Below the pieces are notes generated by a model that saw only the letters and a program-made list of their open reading frames with translations, searched no databases and was not told the origin of the DNA. DNA of 64,000 bases from NCBI RefSeq assembly GCF_023278365.1, contig NZ_CP075338.1:124001-188000 (forward strand), given 5' to 3'. The stretch is from Epilithonimonas zeae. Lineage in GTDB: Bacteria > Bacteroidota > Bacteroidia > Flavobacteriales > Weeksellaceae. This document shows positions 34,676-43,287 of the stretch, piece by piece. The translations under genes and the position numbers were made by a program. The stretch's first letter is position 1. Each line of letters begins with the position of its first letter.

Positions 34676-35368
34676 ATGAACATCATCCTCGCATCCACAT
34701 CCACACTCTTCGGCGGACAATACTTGGAATACCTCAAACCAGAACTCCAGATTCTTTTTAATGGAATTGAAGAATTAATTTTTATTCCTTTTGCAAGACC
34801 AGGCGGAATCTCCCACGAAGATTATACAGCCAAAGCAAAAGAATTTTTTGCAACAATTAATATCAACGTAAAAGGTCTTCATGAGTTCGATAATAAAGAA
34901 GAAGCCATTAATTCAGGCAAAGCTTTTTTCACAGGTGGAGGTAACACATTCCTTTTAGTAAAAACGCTCCACGAATTAGGATTGATGAATATCCTGAAAC
35001 AAAATGTAGAATCAGGAAAACCATATCTGGGTTGTAGCGCAGGAAGCAACATCGGCGGGATCAATATGAAAACAACCAATGATATGCCCATCGTCTATCC
35101 GCCGAGCTTCGAGTGTATGGGATTGATTCCTTTCAATATTAATCCACATTACCTAGACCCCAATCCTGAAATAAGACACAACGGTGAAACCAGAGAAACC
35201 AGAATCAAAGAATTCTTGACTCAGAACGATATCAAAGTTATTGGGCTGAGAGAAGGAAATTGGATCAGAAAGATAGATGATAAAATCACTGTAGAAGGGT
35301 CTGAGCTGACTAAAATCTTCGAAGTAGGAAAAGAACCTTATGAAGTAGAATCAGGAACCGAATTATAA
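34676..35368 (+). CDS. pepE: Dipeptidase E (peptidase family S51)
   Basis: The 230-residue enzyme hydrolyses dipeptides with N-terminal aspartate. The serine nucleophile lies in the elbow YLGCSAGSNIGG, preceded by FFTGGGNTF, and the catalytic His lies in NPHYLDPN. The length matches PepE (about 229). It has no signal peptide and is cytoplasmic. CCATCAA heptamers abut the start codon. The next gene begins ten bases after its stop. Confidence 0.9.
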   Translation: MNIILASTSTLFGGQYLEYLKPELQILFNGIEELIFIPFARPGGISHEDYTAKAKEFFATININVKGLHEFDNKEEAINSGKAFFTGGGNTFLLVKTLHELGLMNILKQNVESGKPYLGCSAGSNIGGINMKTTNDMPIVYPPSFECMGLIPFNINPHYLDPNPEIRHNGETRETRIKEFLTQNDIKVIGLREGNWIRKIDDKITVEGSELTKIFEVGKEPYEVESGTEL

Positions 35369-35378
35369 AACCAGGTCA

Positions 35379-36054
35379 ATGAAAAAAAATATAGGATTTA
35401 TATTAGTGTCAATTGTATTTGGCTCAAAATCAATTCGAGATCAGGGATGGTTCAAAACAATTCGATGCAAGGATCACAGTCCAGAATTGTGAGGGCGATA
35501 CTTGTAGCGGAGAAGGCGTCGTAGAATTAATTAATAAAAAATCGAAAAAAGTTTTCCAAACACTCAGATCGGATGACCTTTATTTTTATTTGAACAAAAA
35601 TCAGAAGCCAAGCGTCAATGTTATCCAATTGTACAATGAGCAGAGTCCGCTGATCTTTGATGATTTCAATTTTGACGGAACAGAAGATATTGCTGTAAGG
35701 AACGGAAATCAAAGTGGTTATGGCGGACCATCTTATGATATTTACGTTTACAATTCTACCAGGAAACAATTTGTTCCTAGCGAAGAATTAACAGCCTTGG
35801 CCTACGAAAACCTCGGAATGTTCCAGACAGATCACAAACGTAAACGCATTATTACTTTTGCAAAAGATGGTTGTTGTTGGCACATTACCACAGAATATGC
35901 AGTAATTCCCAAGAAGGGACTTCAGAAAGTCTATGAGTTTAAAGAAGATGCGATGGACGGCGAGTATGTTACAGTCACTACGAGAAATCTCATCAATAAT
36001 AAGTGGACAAGTAGATCAAAAAAATATAAGATCAAAGATTATTACAAAGATTAA
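35379..36054 (+). CDS. Secreted protein of unknown function with a frameshift in the signal peptide
   Basis: ATG at 35379 opens MKKNIGFILVSIV, a normal signal peptide, but that frame stops after 38 codons. The mature part (LAQNQFEIRDGSKQFDARITVQNCEGDTC...) lies in the next frame, which has a stop just upstream and only a TTG start at 35413. Removing one T from the GTATTTGG run near 35417 would join them. The mature part has FDDFNFDGTEDIAVRNGNQSGYGGPSYDIYVYN split across a calcium-type Asp loop, like XAC2610 or FG-GAP-related secreted proteins. The remainder is intact. It may be a real inactivation or a sequencing error. The HD gene follows by 3 bases. Confidence 0.65.
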
Positions 36055-36057
36055 AAA

Positions 36058-36645
36058 ATGAAGATACAGAAAGAAATAGATTTTATCCTGGCAGTTGATG
36101 CCTTGAAAAATGTACAGAGAAGAAATTATAACGCAGACGATTCCAGAAGAGAGAATACGGCAGAGCATAGTTGGCAGATCATCATATTGGCTCAGATTCT
36201 TTTTCCTTACGCTAAAAACAATACAGAAATCAATTTATTGAGAGTTATTAGAATGTTGTCCATTCACGATTTGGTAGAAATAGATGCTGGCGACACTTTC
36301 CTCTTCGACGAAGAAGGAATGAAAGGAAAATTCGAACGTGAAAAACTAGCAGCGAAGAAAATTTTTGGAATTTTAGATGAACCACTTTTCTCAGAATTTT
36401 ATAATCTCTGGATAGAATTTGAGGAAGAAGAAACACCTGATGCTATTTTCGCTTGCGCCATTGATAGAATAATGCCTTTTATCCTTAATTCTTATACATC
36501 AGGTAAAAGTTGGACAGAAGCCGGAGTTACCGAAAAACAGGTAAGAAATATGTTAGAAAACGCCATTTGCAGAGCTTCAGACGATATGGGAGATTGTTTT
36601 CAATTACTGATGAAAAAATGCTTCGACGAGAATAAGTTTTCTTAA
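36058..36645 (+). CDS. HD-domain phosphohydrolase (YfbR/HDDC2-like)
   Basis: The 195-residue protein carries the metal-binding HD motif: ENTAEHSWQIIILAQ with the first His, then SIHDLVEIDAGDTF with the HD pair, and a distal Asp in FACAIDRIMPFIL. This layout matches the family of YfbR and HDDC2, which remove phosphate from deoxyribonucleoside 5'-monophosphates. Exact substrate is unproven. It is three bases downstream of the preceding gene and followed by a shared terminator, so pepE, the secreted protein and this gene may form one operon. Confidence 0.85.
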   Translation: MKIQKEIDFILAVDALKNVQRRNYNADDSRRENTAEHSWQIIILAQILFPYAKNNTEINLLRVIRMLSIHDLVEIDAGDTFLFDEEGMKGKFEREKLAAKKIFGILDEPLFSEFYNLWIEFEEEETPDAIFACAIDRIMPFILNSYTSGKSWTEAGVTEKQVRNMLENAICRASDDMGDCFQLLMKKCFDENKFS

Positions 36646-36657
36646 AAACAATATAAA

Positions 36658-36690
36658 AAACGCTTCCAAATTTGGAAGCGTTTCTATTTT
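36658..36690. terminator. Bidirectional terminator between the HD gene and secG
   Basis: The stem AAACGCTTCCAAA / TTTGGAAGCGTTT has A/T runs on both sides and serves the two convergent genes. Confidence 0.85.
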
Positions 36691-36705
36691 ATAAATAAGT
36701 CTTAA

Positions 36706-37044
36706 TTATTTAGTCGCTGGAGTTTTTGCAGCAGGAGCACTATTTGCTGGTGCTTTTACAGGCGCTTCAGATTTCGCTGGTGTAGGAATAGAAGGTACTG
36801 TTTGCGATGGCTTTCCTGTAAGAATGATACTTAAGAAAATCAAAACTACAATTGTAGTTCCCAAAGTCCAAGTTGCTTTTTCCATAAAATCATTGGTTCT
36901 CTGAACCCCGAAGTTAGCAGCAGAAGCACCTCCGAAAGTTCCGGAAAGTCCGCCTCCTTTTGGATTTTGCGCCATAATGATGATAACTAATAAAATGCTA
37001 GCAATGATAATTAGAATCATAAACAGCGTAAATATTGTGCTCAT
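36706..37044 (-). CDS. secG: Preprotein translocase subunit SecG
   Basis: The 112-residue protein has two membrane segments (about 3-24 and 55-75) joined by the conserved loop NPKGGGLSGTFGGA, the hallmark of SecG. The C-terminal tail is Ala/Pro/Lys-rich (APVKAPANSAPAAKTPATK), a common low-complexity extension in Bacteroidetes. SecG is the auxiliary subunit of the SecYEG channel in the inner membrane. It is monocistronic. Confidence 0.95.
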   Translation of the reverse strand: MSTIFTLFMILIIIASILLVIIIMAQNPKGGGLSGTFGGASAANFGVQRTNDFMEKATWTLGTTIVVLIFLSIILTGKPSQTVPSIPTPAKSEAPVKAPANSAPAAKTPATK

Positions 37045-37232
37045 AGTATTGTCTTGAAATAAATTTTGAAGCGCAAATATAGGGATTATAAATCAATAAA
37101 TAAAAACTTATTTCTTAATAAACTTCACAATATTAGTTTCGTTGCTGAGGGAATTTAAATAGATGAAATTACTCATTGTTACAATTACAGCAATATTTAA
37201 TACCTTAGCTAAGTTTTTAAAATTAATTATTA

Positions 37233-39224
37233 ATGAAACTAAAACATATTCTTGTTGCAACAGCAGCGCCTTTTATGATGAATGCACAACAGGTAATGAC
37301 ACCGGAAATAATGTGGACGCTTAATCGACTTGGTGTTCAGTCCGTTTCTCCGGATAATTCTTCTCTGATTTACAAAATCAGCAAAACAGACCTTAAAACC
37401 GAAAAATCAAACTCCGAAGCTTTTTGGCTTAATCTTTCAGGACAATCTACCAAAATTGATTTGGGTAAGAAAAGCCTAATCCAATGGGATAATAATGGAA
37501 TTTATGCTTTAGAAAATAATAAAATTTTCCTGTCAAAAGATTCAGGAAAAACTTGGTCAGAGTTCTATAATATTGGAGAAGTTGATAATATTGTCATTTC
37601 TCCAGATGGTAAAAAGGTAGCTTTTAGTAAGGCTGTTCATATTGAAAATCTTTTAGGAAAGGATAAATATAAAGACTTACCAAAAACAACGGCTCAAATT
37701 TATACAGACCTCAACCATCGTCATTGGGACGCGTGGAATGAAGGTTCTTACAATCACGTTTTTGTTGTTAACGTTTCAGAATCTGCGGATAAAGCGAAAG
37801 ACTTGTTGGAAGGCAAAGCTTTTGACTCACCTCAGAAACCGTTTGGCGGAGCAGAGGATTTTGTTTGGAGTCCGGATTCTTCGGAATTGCTTTATGTGAC
37901 TAAAGCGAAATCTGGTGCAGAATATGCTCAAAGCACCAACACGGATATTTTCGCTTACAATCTGGCTTCAGGAAAAACTACGAATTTAACAGAAGGAATG
38001 ATGGGTTACGATGTGAATCCGAAATTCAGTAATGATGGAAAATTCCTGCTTTGGAATTCGATGGAGAGAGACGGTTATGAGGCAGATAAAAACGATATTG
38101 TGATTATGGATTGGAAGTCCAAAGCAAAAACCAATTTGACCAAAGCTTGGGATGAAAGTGTAACAGGTGATGTCAAATGGGCTTCGGATTCCAAATTGAT
38201 TTATTTCACTTCAGCTTTCAGAGGAACTAAGCAATTGTTCTCGGTTGATGTCAAAAACAAAACTGTAAAACAATTGACGAAAGGTGATTTCGATATCAAT
38301 GATGTTGTTTTAGAGAACAAAGGAAAACTTTGGGTAACGAAAACCGATATCAATCATAATGCGGATTTATTTGAAGTTGATTCTAAAGGTTATTTGAAAC
38401 AAATTACTGACATCAATAAAGACAATTATTCCACATTGGTTCAGGGAAAATCTGAACTGAAAATGGTAAAAACCACAGACGGAAAAGAAATGGGCGTTTG
38501 GTTCCATTACCCACCCAACTTTGACCCGAACAAAAAATATCCAACTTTGGTTTATTGCCAAGGTGGACCACAATCCGGATTGACACAGTTTTTCTCCACA
38601 AGATGGAATTTCGCTTTGATGGCGGCTAACGGTTATATCGTAGTTGCTCCGAATAGAAGAGGGATGCCAGGCTGGGGAGTAAAATGGAATGAAGAAATCA
38701 GCGGCGATTGGGGTGGACAACCAATTAAAGATTACTTATCTGCAACCGATTTTGCTAAAACTCTACCTTATGTAGATGGAAATAGATTAGCGGCAGTTGG
38801 AGCAAGTTATGGCGGTTATTCTGTCTTTATGTTGGCTGGTGTTCACGAAAATAGATTCAAAACTTTTATCGCGCACGACGGATTGTTTGATATGAAATCT
38901 TGGTACGGAACAACAGAGGAACTTTGGTTTGCGAACTGGGATTTGGGTGGAAACTATTGGCAGAAACCAACGCCTAAAGCTTATTCAGAATTCAACCCAA
39001 GTAATTTTGTGGACAAATGGAACAAACCGATTATGGTTATCCAAGGCGGAATAGATTTCCGAGTTCCTTATGAGCAAGGCCAGGAAGCTTTCCAAGCCGC
39101 AAAACTAAAAGGTCTTAAAACCAAATTTCTTTATTTCCCGAACGAAAATCACTGGGTTTTACATCCGCAAAACGGTTTGGTTTGGCAGAGAGAATTCTTT
39201 GATTGGCTTAAAGAAACACTTTAG
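37233..39224 (+). CDS. Prolyl oligopeptidase family S9 (dipeptidyl peptidase-like), exported
   Basis: The 663-residue protein has a signal peptide (MKLKHILVATAAPFMMNAQQ), an N-terminal beta-propeller (about 25-390) and an alpha/beta-hydrolase domain. The catalytic Ser is in GASYGGYSVF, the Asp in QGGIDFRVPYEQG and the His in NENHWVL. The preceding CQGGPQSG oxyanion-hole segment is conserved. The overall size resembles DPP5-type enzymes of Porphyromonas, which release dipeptides in the periplasm. Specificity (DPP5, acylaminoacyl peptidase or other S9C) is not settled. It is followed by a hairpin repeat. Confidence 0.92.
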   Translation: MKLKHILVATAAPFMMNAQQVMTPEIMWTLNRLGVQSVSPDNSSLIYKISKTDLKTEKSNSEAFWLNLSGQSTKIDLGKKSLIQWDNNGIYALENNKIFLSKDSGKTWSEFYNIGEVDNIVISPDGKKVAFSKAVHIENLLGKDKYKDLPKTTAQIYTDLNHRHWDAWNEGSYNHVFVVNVSESADKAKDLLEGKAFDSPQKPFGGAEDFVWSPDSSELLYVTKAKSGAEYAQSTNTDIFAYNLASGKTTNLTEGMMGYDVNPKFSNDGKFLLWNSMERDGYEADKNDIVIMDWKSKAKTNLTKAWDESVTGDVKWASDSKLIYFTSAFRGTKQLFSVDVKNKTVKQLTKGDFDINDVVLENKGKLWVTKTDINHNADLFEVDSKGYLKQITDINKDNYSTLVQGKSELKMVKTTDGKEMGVWFHYPPNFDPNKKYPTLVYCQGGPQSGLTQFFSTRWNFALMAANGYIVVAPNRRGMPGWGVKWNEEISGDWGGQPIKDYLSATDFAKTLPYVDGNRLAAVGASYGGYSVFMLAGVHENRFKTFIAHDGLFDMKSWYGTTEELWFANWDLGGNYWQKPTPKAYSEFNPSNFVDKWNKPIMVIQGGIDFRVPYEQGQEAFQAAKLKGLKTKFLYFPNENHWVLHPQNGLVWQREFFDWLKETL

Positions 39225-39225
39225 A

Positions 39226-39287
39226 AAATTCCCATCCTTTGGAGGGTGGCCAAAAATTTGAAAAAATTTTGCCGGGGGTGGTTCAAA
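39226..39287. repeat. Intergenic hairpin repeat, family 5, copy B
   Basis: CCCATCCTTTGGAGGGTGG and CCGGGGGTGGTTCAAA match the copy at 26592-26650. It begins two bases after the S9 peptidase stop codon. An open frame through this repeat exists but has no protein-like character. Confidence 0.65.
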
Positions 39288-39357
39288 TATTTTAAATTGC
39301 AGTTGAAATTTTTCGGCTGCAATTTTTTATTTTTAGCTGAATATAAAAAACACAAAT

Positions 39358-39902
39358 ATGAAATTTTATTACCACTATTTTTTATTGGTGCATTTGCCAA
39401 TGCTCAGGTTTCTAACGTTGTAAGACATCCAGATTCTTACAAAAATTTTCCTTACGAAGGTACAAGAATTATTCAGGTTGATGAAGTCAATTCTCCTGAT
39501 AATGAAGATAATGTTTTCATTTTTTCTAAAATCGAGAAAGGTGCAAAACCCGACAAAATGACGTTTCAAAGATTTACGAAAGTTGATGGAAACTGGAAAG
39601 TTGTTGCGAAAAAGCAGATGACTCACGATGGGATTTTAAGTGCTTGGGGACAACGGAAAGCGTTTGCAGATTATGACAAAGACAAAAGTATCGACGCTTT
39701 ATTTATCTACGCCTTGAACGATTATGATCTAAAGCAACAATCTGTTCATTTGATTTTTTCTAAGAAAGATAAGCTTTATGAGATTTCTACTTCGGCAGAA
39801 AGTGGCTATACGAAAGATATTTATTCCGATAATTTCAAAACTTTGCCAGAAAATATTCAAAGTAAAATTTTAGAATATTGGAATAAGTTGGATAAAGAAT
39901 AA
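39358..39902 (+). CDS. Secreted protein of unknown function with an apparent frameshift at its start
   Basis: The mature part (QVSNVVRHPDSYKNFPYEGTRIIQVDEV...) is preceded by a good signal-peptide core, ILLPLFFIGAFANA, but no start codon lies in that frame except far upstream within a repeat. ATG AAA at 39358 is exactly one base out of frame; one more A in ATGAAATTTT would give MKILLPLFFIGAFANAQ. So the true gene probably starts here, and one base is missing in the sequence or in the organism. The C-terminal part contains DYDKDKSIDALFIYALNDYDLKQQS, an acidic calcium-like loop. I cannot name a family. A terminator follows. Confidence 0.6.
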
Positions 39903-39914
39903 TTTTTGACCCCC

Positions 39915-39942
39915 TCAGAGTTCAAAACTCTGAATTTTTTTT
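39915..39942 (+). terminator. Intrinsic terminator
   Basis: The stem TCAGAGTT / AACTCTGA with a 3-base loop is followed by a long T run, 12 bases after the preceding stop codon. Confidence 0.8.
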
Positions 39943-39956
39943 TGATTAAAATGAAA

Positions 39957-40823
39957 TTACTCAATCTCAATCGCCCAACCCGCTTTCCAATCTTGATGCT
40001 TCTCCAATTTAACAATCCCAAATTTCTCCGTCAATTCTTGATTATGATTTTCCAAATCTGCAATGCCTTGCCAAGGTTCTAAACAAACAAAATCCGCATT
40101 TTTCGCAGCCCAAATTCCGAAATAAGGAAAATTAGAAAAAGTGAAAATGACTTTGTGATTATTTTTATTATTTCTCAAAATCAATTCTCTGCTTTTCATC
40201 GTTGTCATCACCAACGCATCTTTTGCGAATAATTCGTCAGACAACGGAAGCGTTTTGTTATCTAGCTCAATGGTTTGCGTTTCGTTGCTGATGAGGTTAT
40301 CAATCAACGGATGAATTTTCAGTTTTTCATCATCGGAAAAAGCAATTTCGTAATCGTTATAGTTCAGACCATTTTCTGTGTCGATTGCAAATCCCGGATG
40401 TGCGCCGAGAGAAAAATACATTTCTTTTTCAGACAGATTTTTCACTTGATAAGAAACCGTCAGTTTGTTCTCAACCAAAGCATATTTGATTTCCAAACTG
40501 AATTCGAATGGATAAATTTTCAAAGATTCTTCATCAGATTTCAATTCAAAAATAACTTCATTTTCAGATGAATTTTTCACTTCAAAAGTTCGTCTTCTTG
40601 CAAAACCGTGGCGAGGCAATTCATAAGTTTTACCTTCAAAAATATATTGTTCATTTTTCAAAGCGCCGACAGTCGGGAAAAGAACAGGACTTTGTCCGCT
40701 CCAAAAATCAGGATTACCGCTCCACATTATTTCTTTCCCGGTTTCGAGATTGATGAGAGACGTCAATTCTGCTCCAAGTTCATTGAAAGTTGCTTTTAGT
40801 TTATTATTTTGAATCGTTATCAT
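39957..40823 (-). CDS. Aldose 1-epimerase family protein (LacX-like)
   Basis: The 288-residue protein has the galactose mutarotase beta-sandwich of the LacX/YeaD group: an opening TFNELGAELTSLINLETGKEIMW split over the first strands, PVLFPTVGAL, the RHGFARRRTF loop, HPGFAI with the catalytic-type His, and EPWQGIAD near the end with the candidate base Glu. Such enzymes interconvert alpha and beta anomers of hexoses or hexose-phosphates. It is cytoplasmic. The small secreted-protein gene lies 9 bases upstream on the same strand. Confidence 0.88.
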   Translation of the reverse strand: MITIQNNKLKATFNELGAELTSLINLETGKEIMWSGNPDFWSGQSPVLFPTVGALKNEQYIFEGKTYELPRHGFARRRTFEVKNSSENEVIFELKSDEESLKIYPFEFSLEIKYALVENKLTVSYQVKNLSEKEMYFSLGAHPGFAIDTENGLNYNDYEIAFSDDEKLKIHPLIDNLISNETQTIELDNKTLPLSDELFAKDALVMTTMKSRELILRNNKNNHKVIFTFSNFPYFGIWAAKNADFVCLEPWQGIADLENHNQELTEKFGIVKLEKHQDWKAGWAIEIE

Positions 40824-40832
40824 ATTGTTAAT

Positions 40833-41339
40833 TTACTTAAATGATTTAAAAATATTGGTAGAAATCTTATCAAAAACCGTTCTTTCATTCTCATCATACT
40901 GCAAAATGGCGTAGGCAAAAGCATCATTTTTGAGAATCGTTTTTTGATAAAATATCTTTCCGTTTTTATAACCTGAGATTACAAAAAATGTCTTTCCGCG
41001 TTTTTGATAAGTTATTTTTGTGGCTGTATTTTTAGCGAGACTTTTGAGGTCTGCGTCAAATTGTTGTTTCAAAGATATTGTTCTGCCTTCTGCATCCAGA
41101 TTATTTCGTCCAAAAACTCTTAGAGTTTCTTCGTGCTTATGATTGGTAAAAATTCGTCCATCACCATTAGAACTTTCGGGCTCTGGTGTCATCAATTGTA
41201 TTGGATAATCAACACAATATTGAAAACGAACATTACAATAGTTATCATAGTTAAGATTGGCTTGTACAAAGGCATTTTTTGATTGTGCATTTCCAAAACT
41301 AACAGTCAGAAAAGCAAAGAAACCCCAAATTTTTAGCAT
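40833..41339 (-). CDS. Secreted protein of unknown function
   Basis: I do not recognise a family. The 168-residue protein has a signal peptide (MLKIWGFFAFLTVSFGNAQ) and a mature part with YCNVRFQYCVDYP, two nearby cysteines that may form a disulphide, followed by GDGRIFTNHKHEETLRVFGRNN. The rest (KQQFDADLKSLAKNTATKITYQKRG) suggests a small alpha/beta fold. It precedes the epimerase gene by 9 bases, so both may be co-expressed. Confidence 0.6.
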   Translation of the reverse strand: MLKIWGFFAFLTVSFGNAQSKNAFVQANLNYDNYCNVRFQYCVDYPIQLMTPEPESSNGDGRIFTNHKHEETLRVFGRNNLDAEGRTISLKQQFDADLKSLAKNTATKITYQKRGKTFFVISGYKNGKIFYQKTILKNDAFAYAILQYDENERTVFDKISTNIFKSFK

Positions 41340-41468
41340 AAAATCATTTCATTTTTGAATCAACAAATATCTATAATAATCTTTGAATTTTTAGTCTATC
41401 ATCCAAAAGTCTATCATCTGTCTTCTCAATTTACAATATTTTCCTAAATTGCCGTTTAATAAGCAATA

Positions 41469-42629
41469 ATGAAAGGTCTTAATTTTCTGAAACGCATCAA
41501 TAGCTGGGTCGTATATATTATATTGACTTCCATCGTTGCAGGAATTATTATTTCCTCCAACTTCCTGATTCAGCATCTTAGAAGTAAAGAAACTGAAAGA
41601 ATTAAGTCTTTGGCAACAGCAATGCGTTATCTTCAGGATACCGATGTAGATTCGAGATTCAGCGAGTTAGCACTGTATGTCATTAGTGAGAATGAAGATT
41701 TGCCCATCATTGTTACCAACAAAAAAAGAGAAGTTTTAGAAAGCCGAGGTATTTCCGAAGAGATTCTTAAAGACAAAGAAAAACTAAAGGCAAAAATGAC
41801 TGAAATGGAAAGCAAATATCCGCCTTTCGAGATTCAGTTGCCGGATTTTAATAATCAATATTTGTATTATGATAATTCGGATTTGATGAATTATTTGCGC
41901 TATTATCCTTTACTATTAGCATTATTCATTTCATTATATCTCGTTTTTTCATTTTGGTTTTTACGATTACTGAAGAAAACTGACGAAGGTTTTGTTTGGG
42001 CAGGATTGGCCAAAGAAACGGCGCATCAGATTGGAACGCCATTGTCGTCAATGATTGGCTGGGTCGAGATTATGAAGCTCGAAGATGAAAATGGAATGGG
42101 CGTGAAAGAACTCGAGATGGATGTCAACCGACTCAAAACCATTTCCGAAAGATTCTCCAAAATCGGTTCTATTCCAACACTTAATGATTTGGATATCAAT
42201 GAAACTGTTCAGCAAAATTTCGATTATTTGAAATCCAGAATTTCCACCAAGGTTGAATTTACTTTAAGGAAAACCTACGAACCGGTTTTGGTTCCTCACA
42301 GTCAGATTCTAATGAGTTGGGTGATTGAAAATCTTGTAAAAAATGCGGTTGATGCAATGAAAGGCGAAGGGAAACTGGAATTGTCCCTTTACAAAAAAAA
42401 TAAAAACGTTTACATCGATGTAACTGATACAGGTTGCGGAATGACCAAACAACAAATCAGAAATGCTTTCAAACCTGGATTCTCCACCAAAAAACGAGGT
42501 TGGGGATTAGGTTTGTCATTAACGAAAAGAGTAGTATCAGAATATCACAAAGGCGACGTGAGAATTGCTCAATCTGAAGTAGGGAAAGGAACGACTTTTA
42601 GGATTGTTTTGAGGGAAGAGCAGAAGTAA
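41469..42629 (+). CDS. Sensor histidine kinase (orphan)
   Basis: The 386-residue protein has two membrane helices (about 13-33 and 145-167) around a periplasmic loop of roughly 110 residues. The H-box AKETAHQIGTPLSSMIGWVE places the phospho-acceptor His near residue 188. The N-box ENLVKNAVDAMKGEG, G1 DTGCGMTKQQ and G2 RGWGLGLSL follow, so the ATPase domain is complete. No response regulator is adjacent. The HPxTPL-like H-box is typical of Bacteroidetes kinases. The signal is unknown. Confidence 0.9.
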   Translation: MKGLNFLKRINSWVVYIILTSIVAGIIISSNFLIQHLRSKETERIKSLATAMRYLQDTDVDSRFSELALYVISENEDLPIIVTNKKREVLESRGISEEILKDKEKLKAKMTEMESKYPPFEIQLPDFNNQYLYYDNSDLMNYLRYYPLLLALFISLYLVFSFWFLRLLKKTDEGFVWAGLAKETAHQIGTPLSSMIGWVEIMKLEDENGMGVKELEMDVNRLKTISERFSKIGSIPTLNDLDINETVQQNFDYLKSRISTKVEFTLRKTYEPVLVPHSQILMSWVIENLVKNAVDAMKGEGKLELSLYKKNKNVYIDVTDTGCGMTKQQIRNAFKPGFSTKKRGWGLGLSLTKRVVSEYHKGDVRIAQSEVGKGTTFRIVLREEQK

Positions 42630-42674
42630 AAACTAATGATTTATAATTTTTTAATTTTATAAATAAACATAATT

Positions 42675-43211
42675 ATGAATGAAATTATTAAATCTTATGA
42701 ATTTTTTAATATCAAAGAAAATCTTCATAAAGAGATTAAAGAATCTATACTTCCTTTGTATGGAGAATTTGAATATAGTAAGCCTAATTCTGATAGATAT
42801 GGTAGAATTAAAATAAAATTAGATATAGAAAGAGATTTAGATTCTTTAAACGAGATTGAAAAGAAATTAATTGAAGATTATGAATCGCTTGAACAGTTTT
42901 ATTCTTTAAAAGAAAAATACAGTAATGACTTTTTTGTTGAGAAAATTGATTTTGATAGTTACAAGTCTTTAAATATTAGTAGATATCATACTTACAAATG
43001 GGATGTAAATGAAAATATTTTACCGAAAGAATTTGAAACATATATAAAACCAGAACTAATAAATTTTATCGAATTATTTTCTCTTTTTCAAAAAGAGAAT
43101 AACAAGATTTATTGTTTTTCTGTAATTGACGGAGCTTATAAAAACTCCGAAAGACCAGGCCACTTAATGGCAACAAAGCTTGCAATTATAAATTTATTTC
43201 AAAAAATATAA
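42675..43211 (+). CDS. Protein of unknown function
   Basis: I do not recognise this 178-residue protein. It has no signal peptide or membrane segment and is rich in Lys, Glu, Asn and Ile (MNEIIKSYEFFNIKENLHKEIKES). Its codon use is markedly more A/T-rich than that of the helicase and kinase genes on either side, which hints at acquisition or weak expression. The second half contains YRFSVIDGAY-like text (read: YCFSVIDGAYKNSERPGH). It is likely a real gene because of its length and clean frame, but its role is open. Confidence 0.55.
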   Translation: MNEIIKSYEFFNIKENLHKEIKESILPLYGEFEYSKPNSDRYGRIKIKLDIERDLDSLNEIEKKLIEDYESLEQFYSLKEKYSNDFFVEKIDFDSYKSLNISRYHTYKWDVNENILPKEFETYIKPELINFIELFSLFQKENNKIYCFSVIDGAYKNSERPGHLMATKLAIINLFQKI

Positions 43212-43275
43212 AAGCTCTACGATTCGTCTCAATGAATATTCTAATTTAGAAAATTCCCTTTGATTTCAAAATCCA

Positions 43276-43283
43276 TATCTTTG
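43276..43283 (+). promoter_or_regulatory. -7 promoter box of the DEAD-box helicase
   Basis: TATCTTTG is an exact match to TAnnTTTG and ends only four bases before the ATG at 43288. If it is used, the mRNA has almost no leader. Confidence 0.5.
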
Positions 43284-43287
43284 CAAA

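Noticed and set aside
35527-35769. Minus-strand frames inside exported-protein genes
   Set aside because: No start context, no family resemblance, and complete overlap with better-supported genes.
39246-39357. N-terminal extension of the secreted protein from 39246
   Set aside because: It runs through a hairpin repeat shared with 26592-26650 and would bury the signal peptide.
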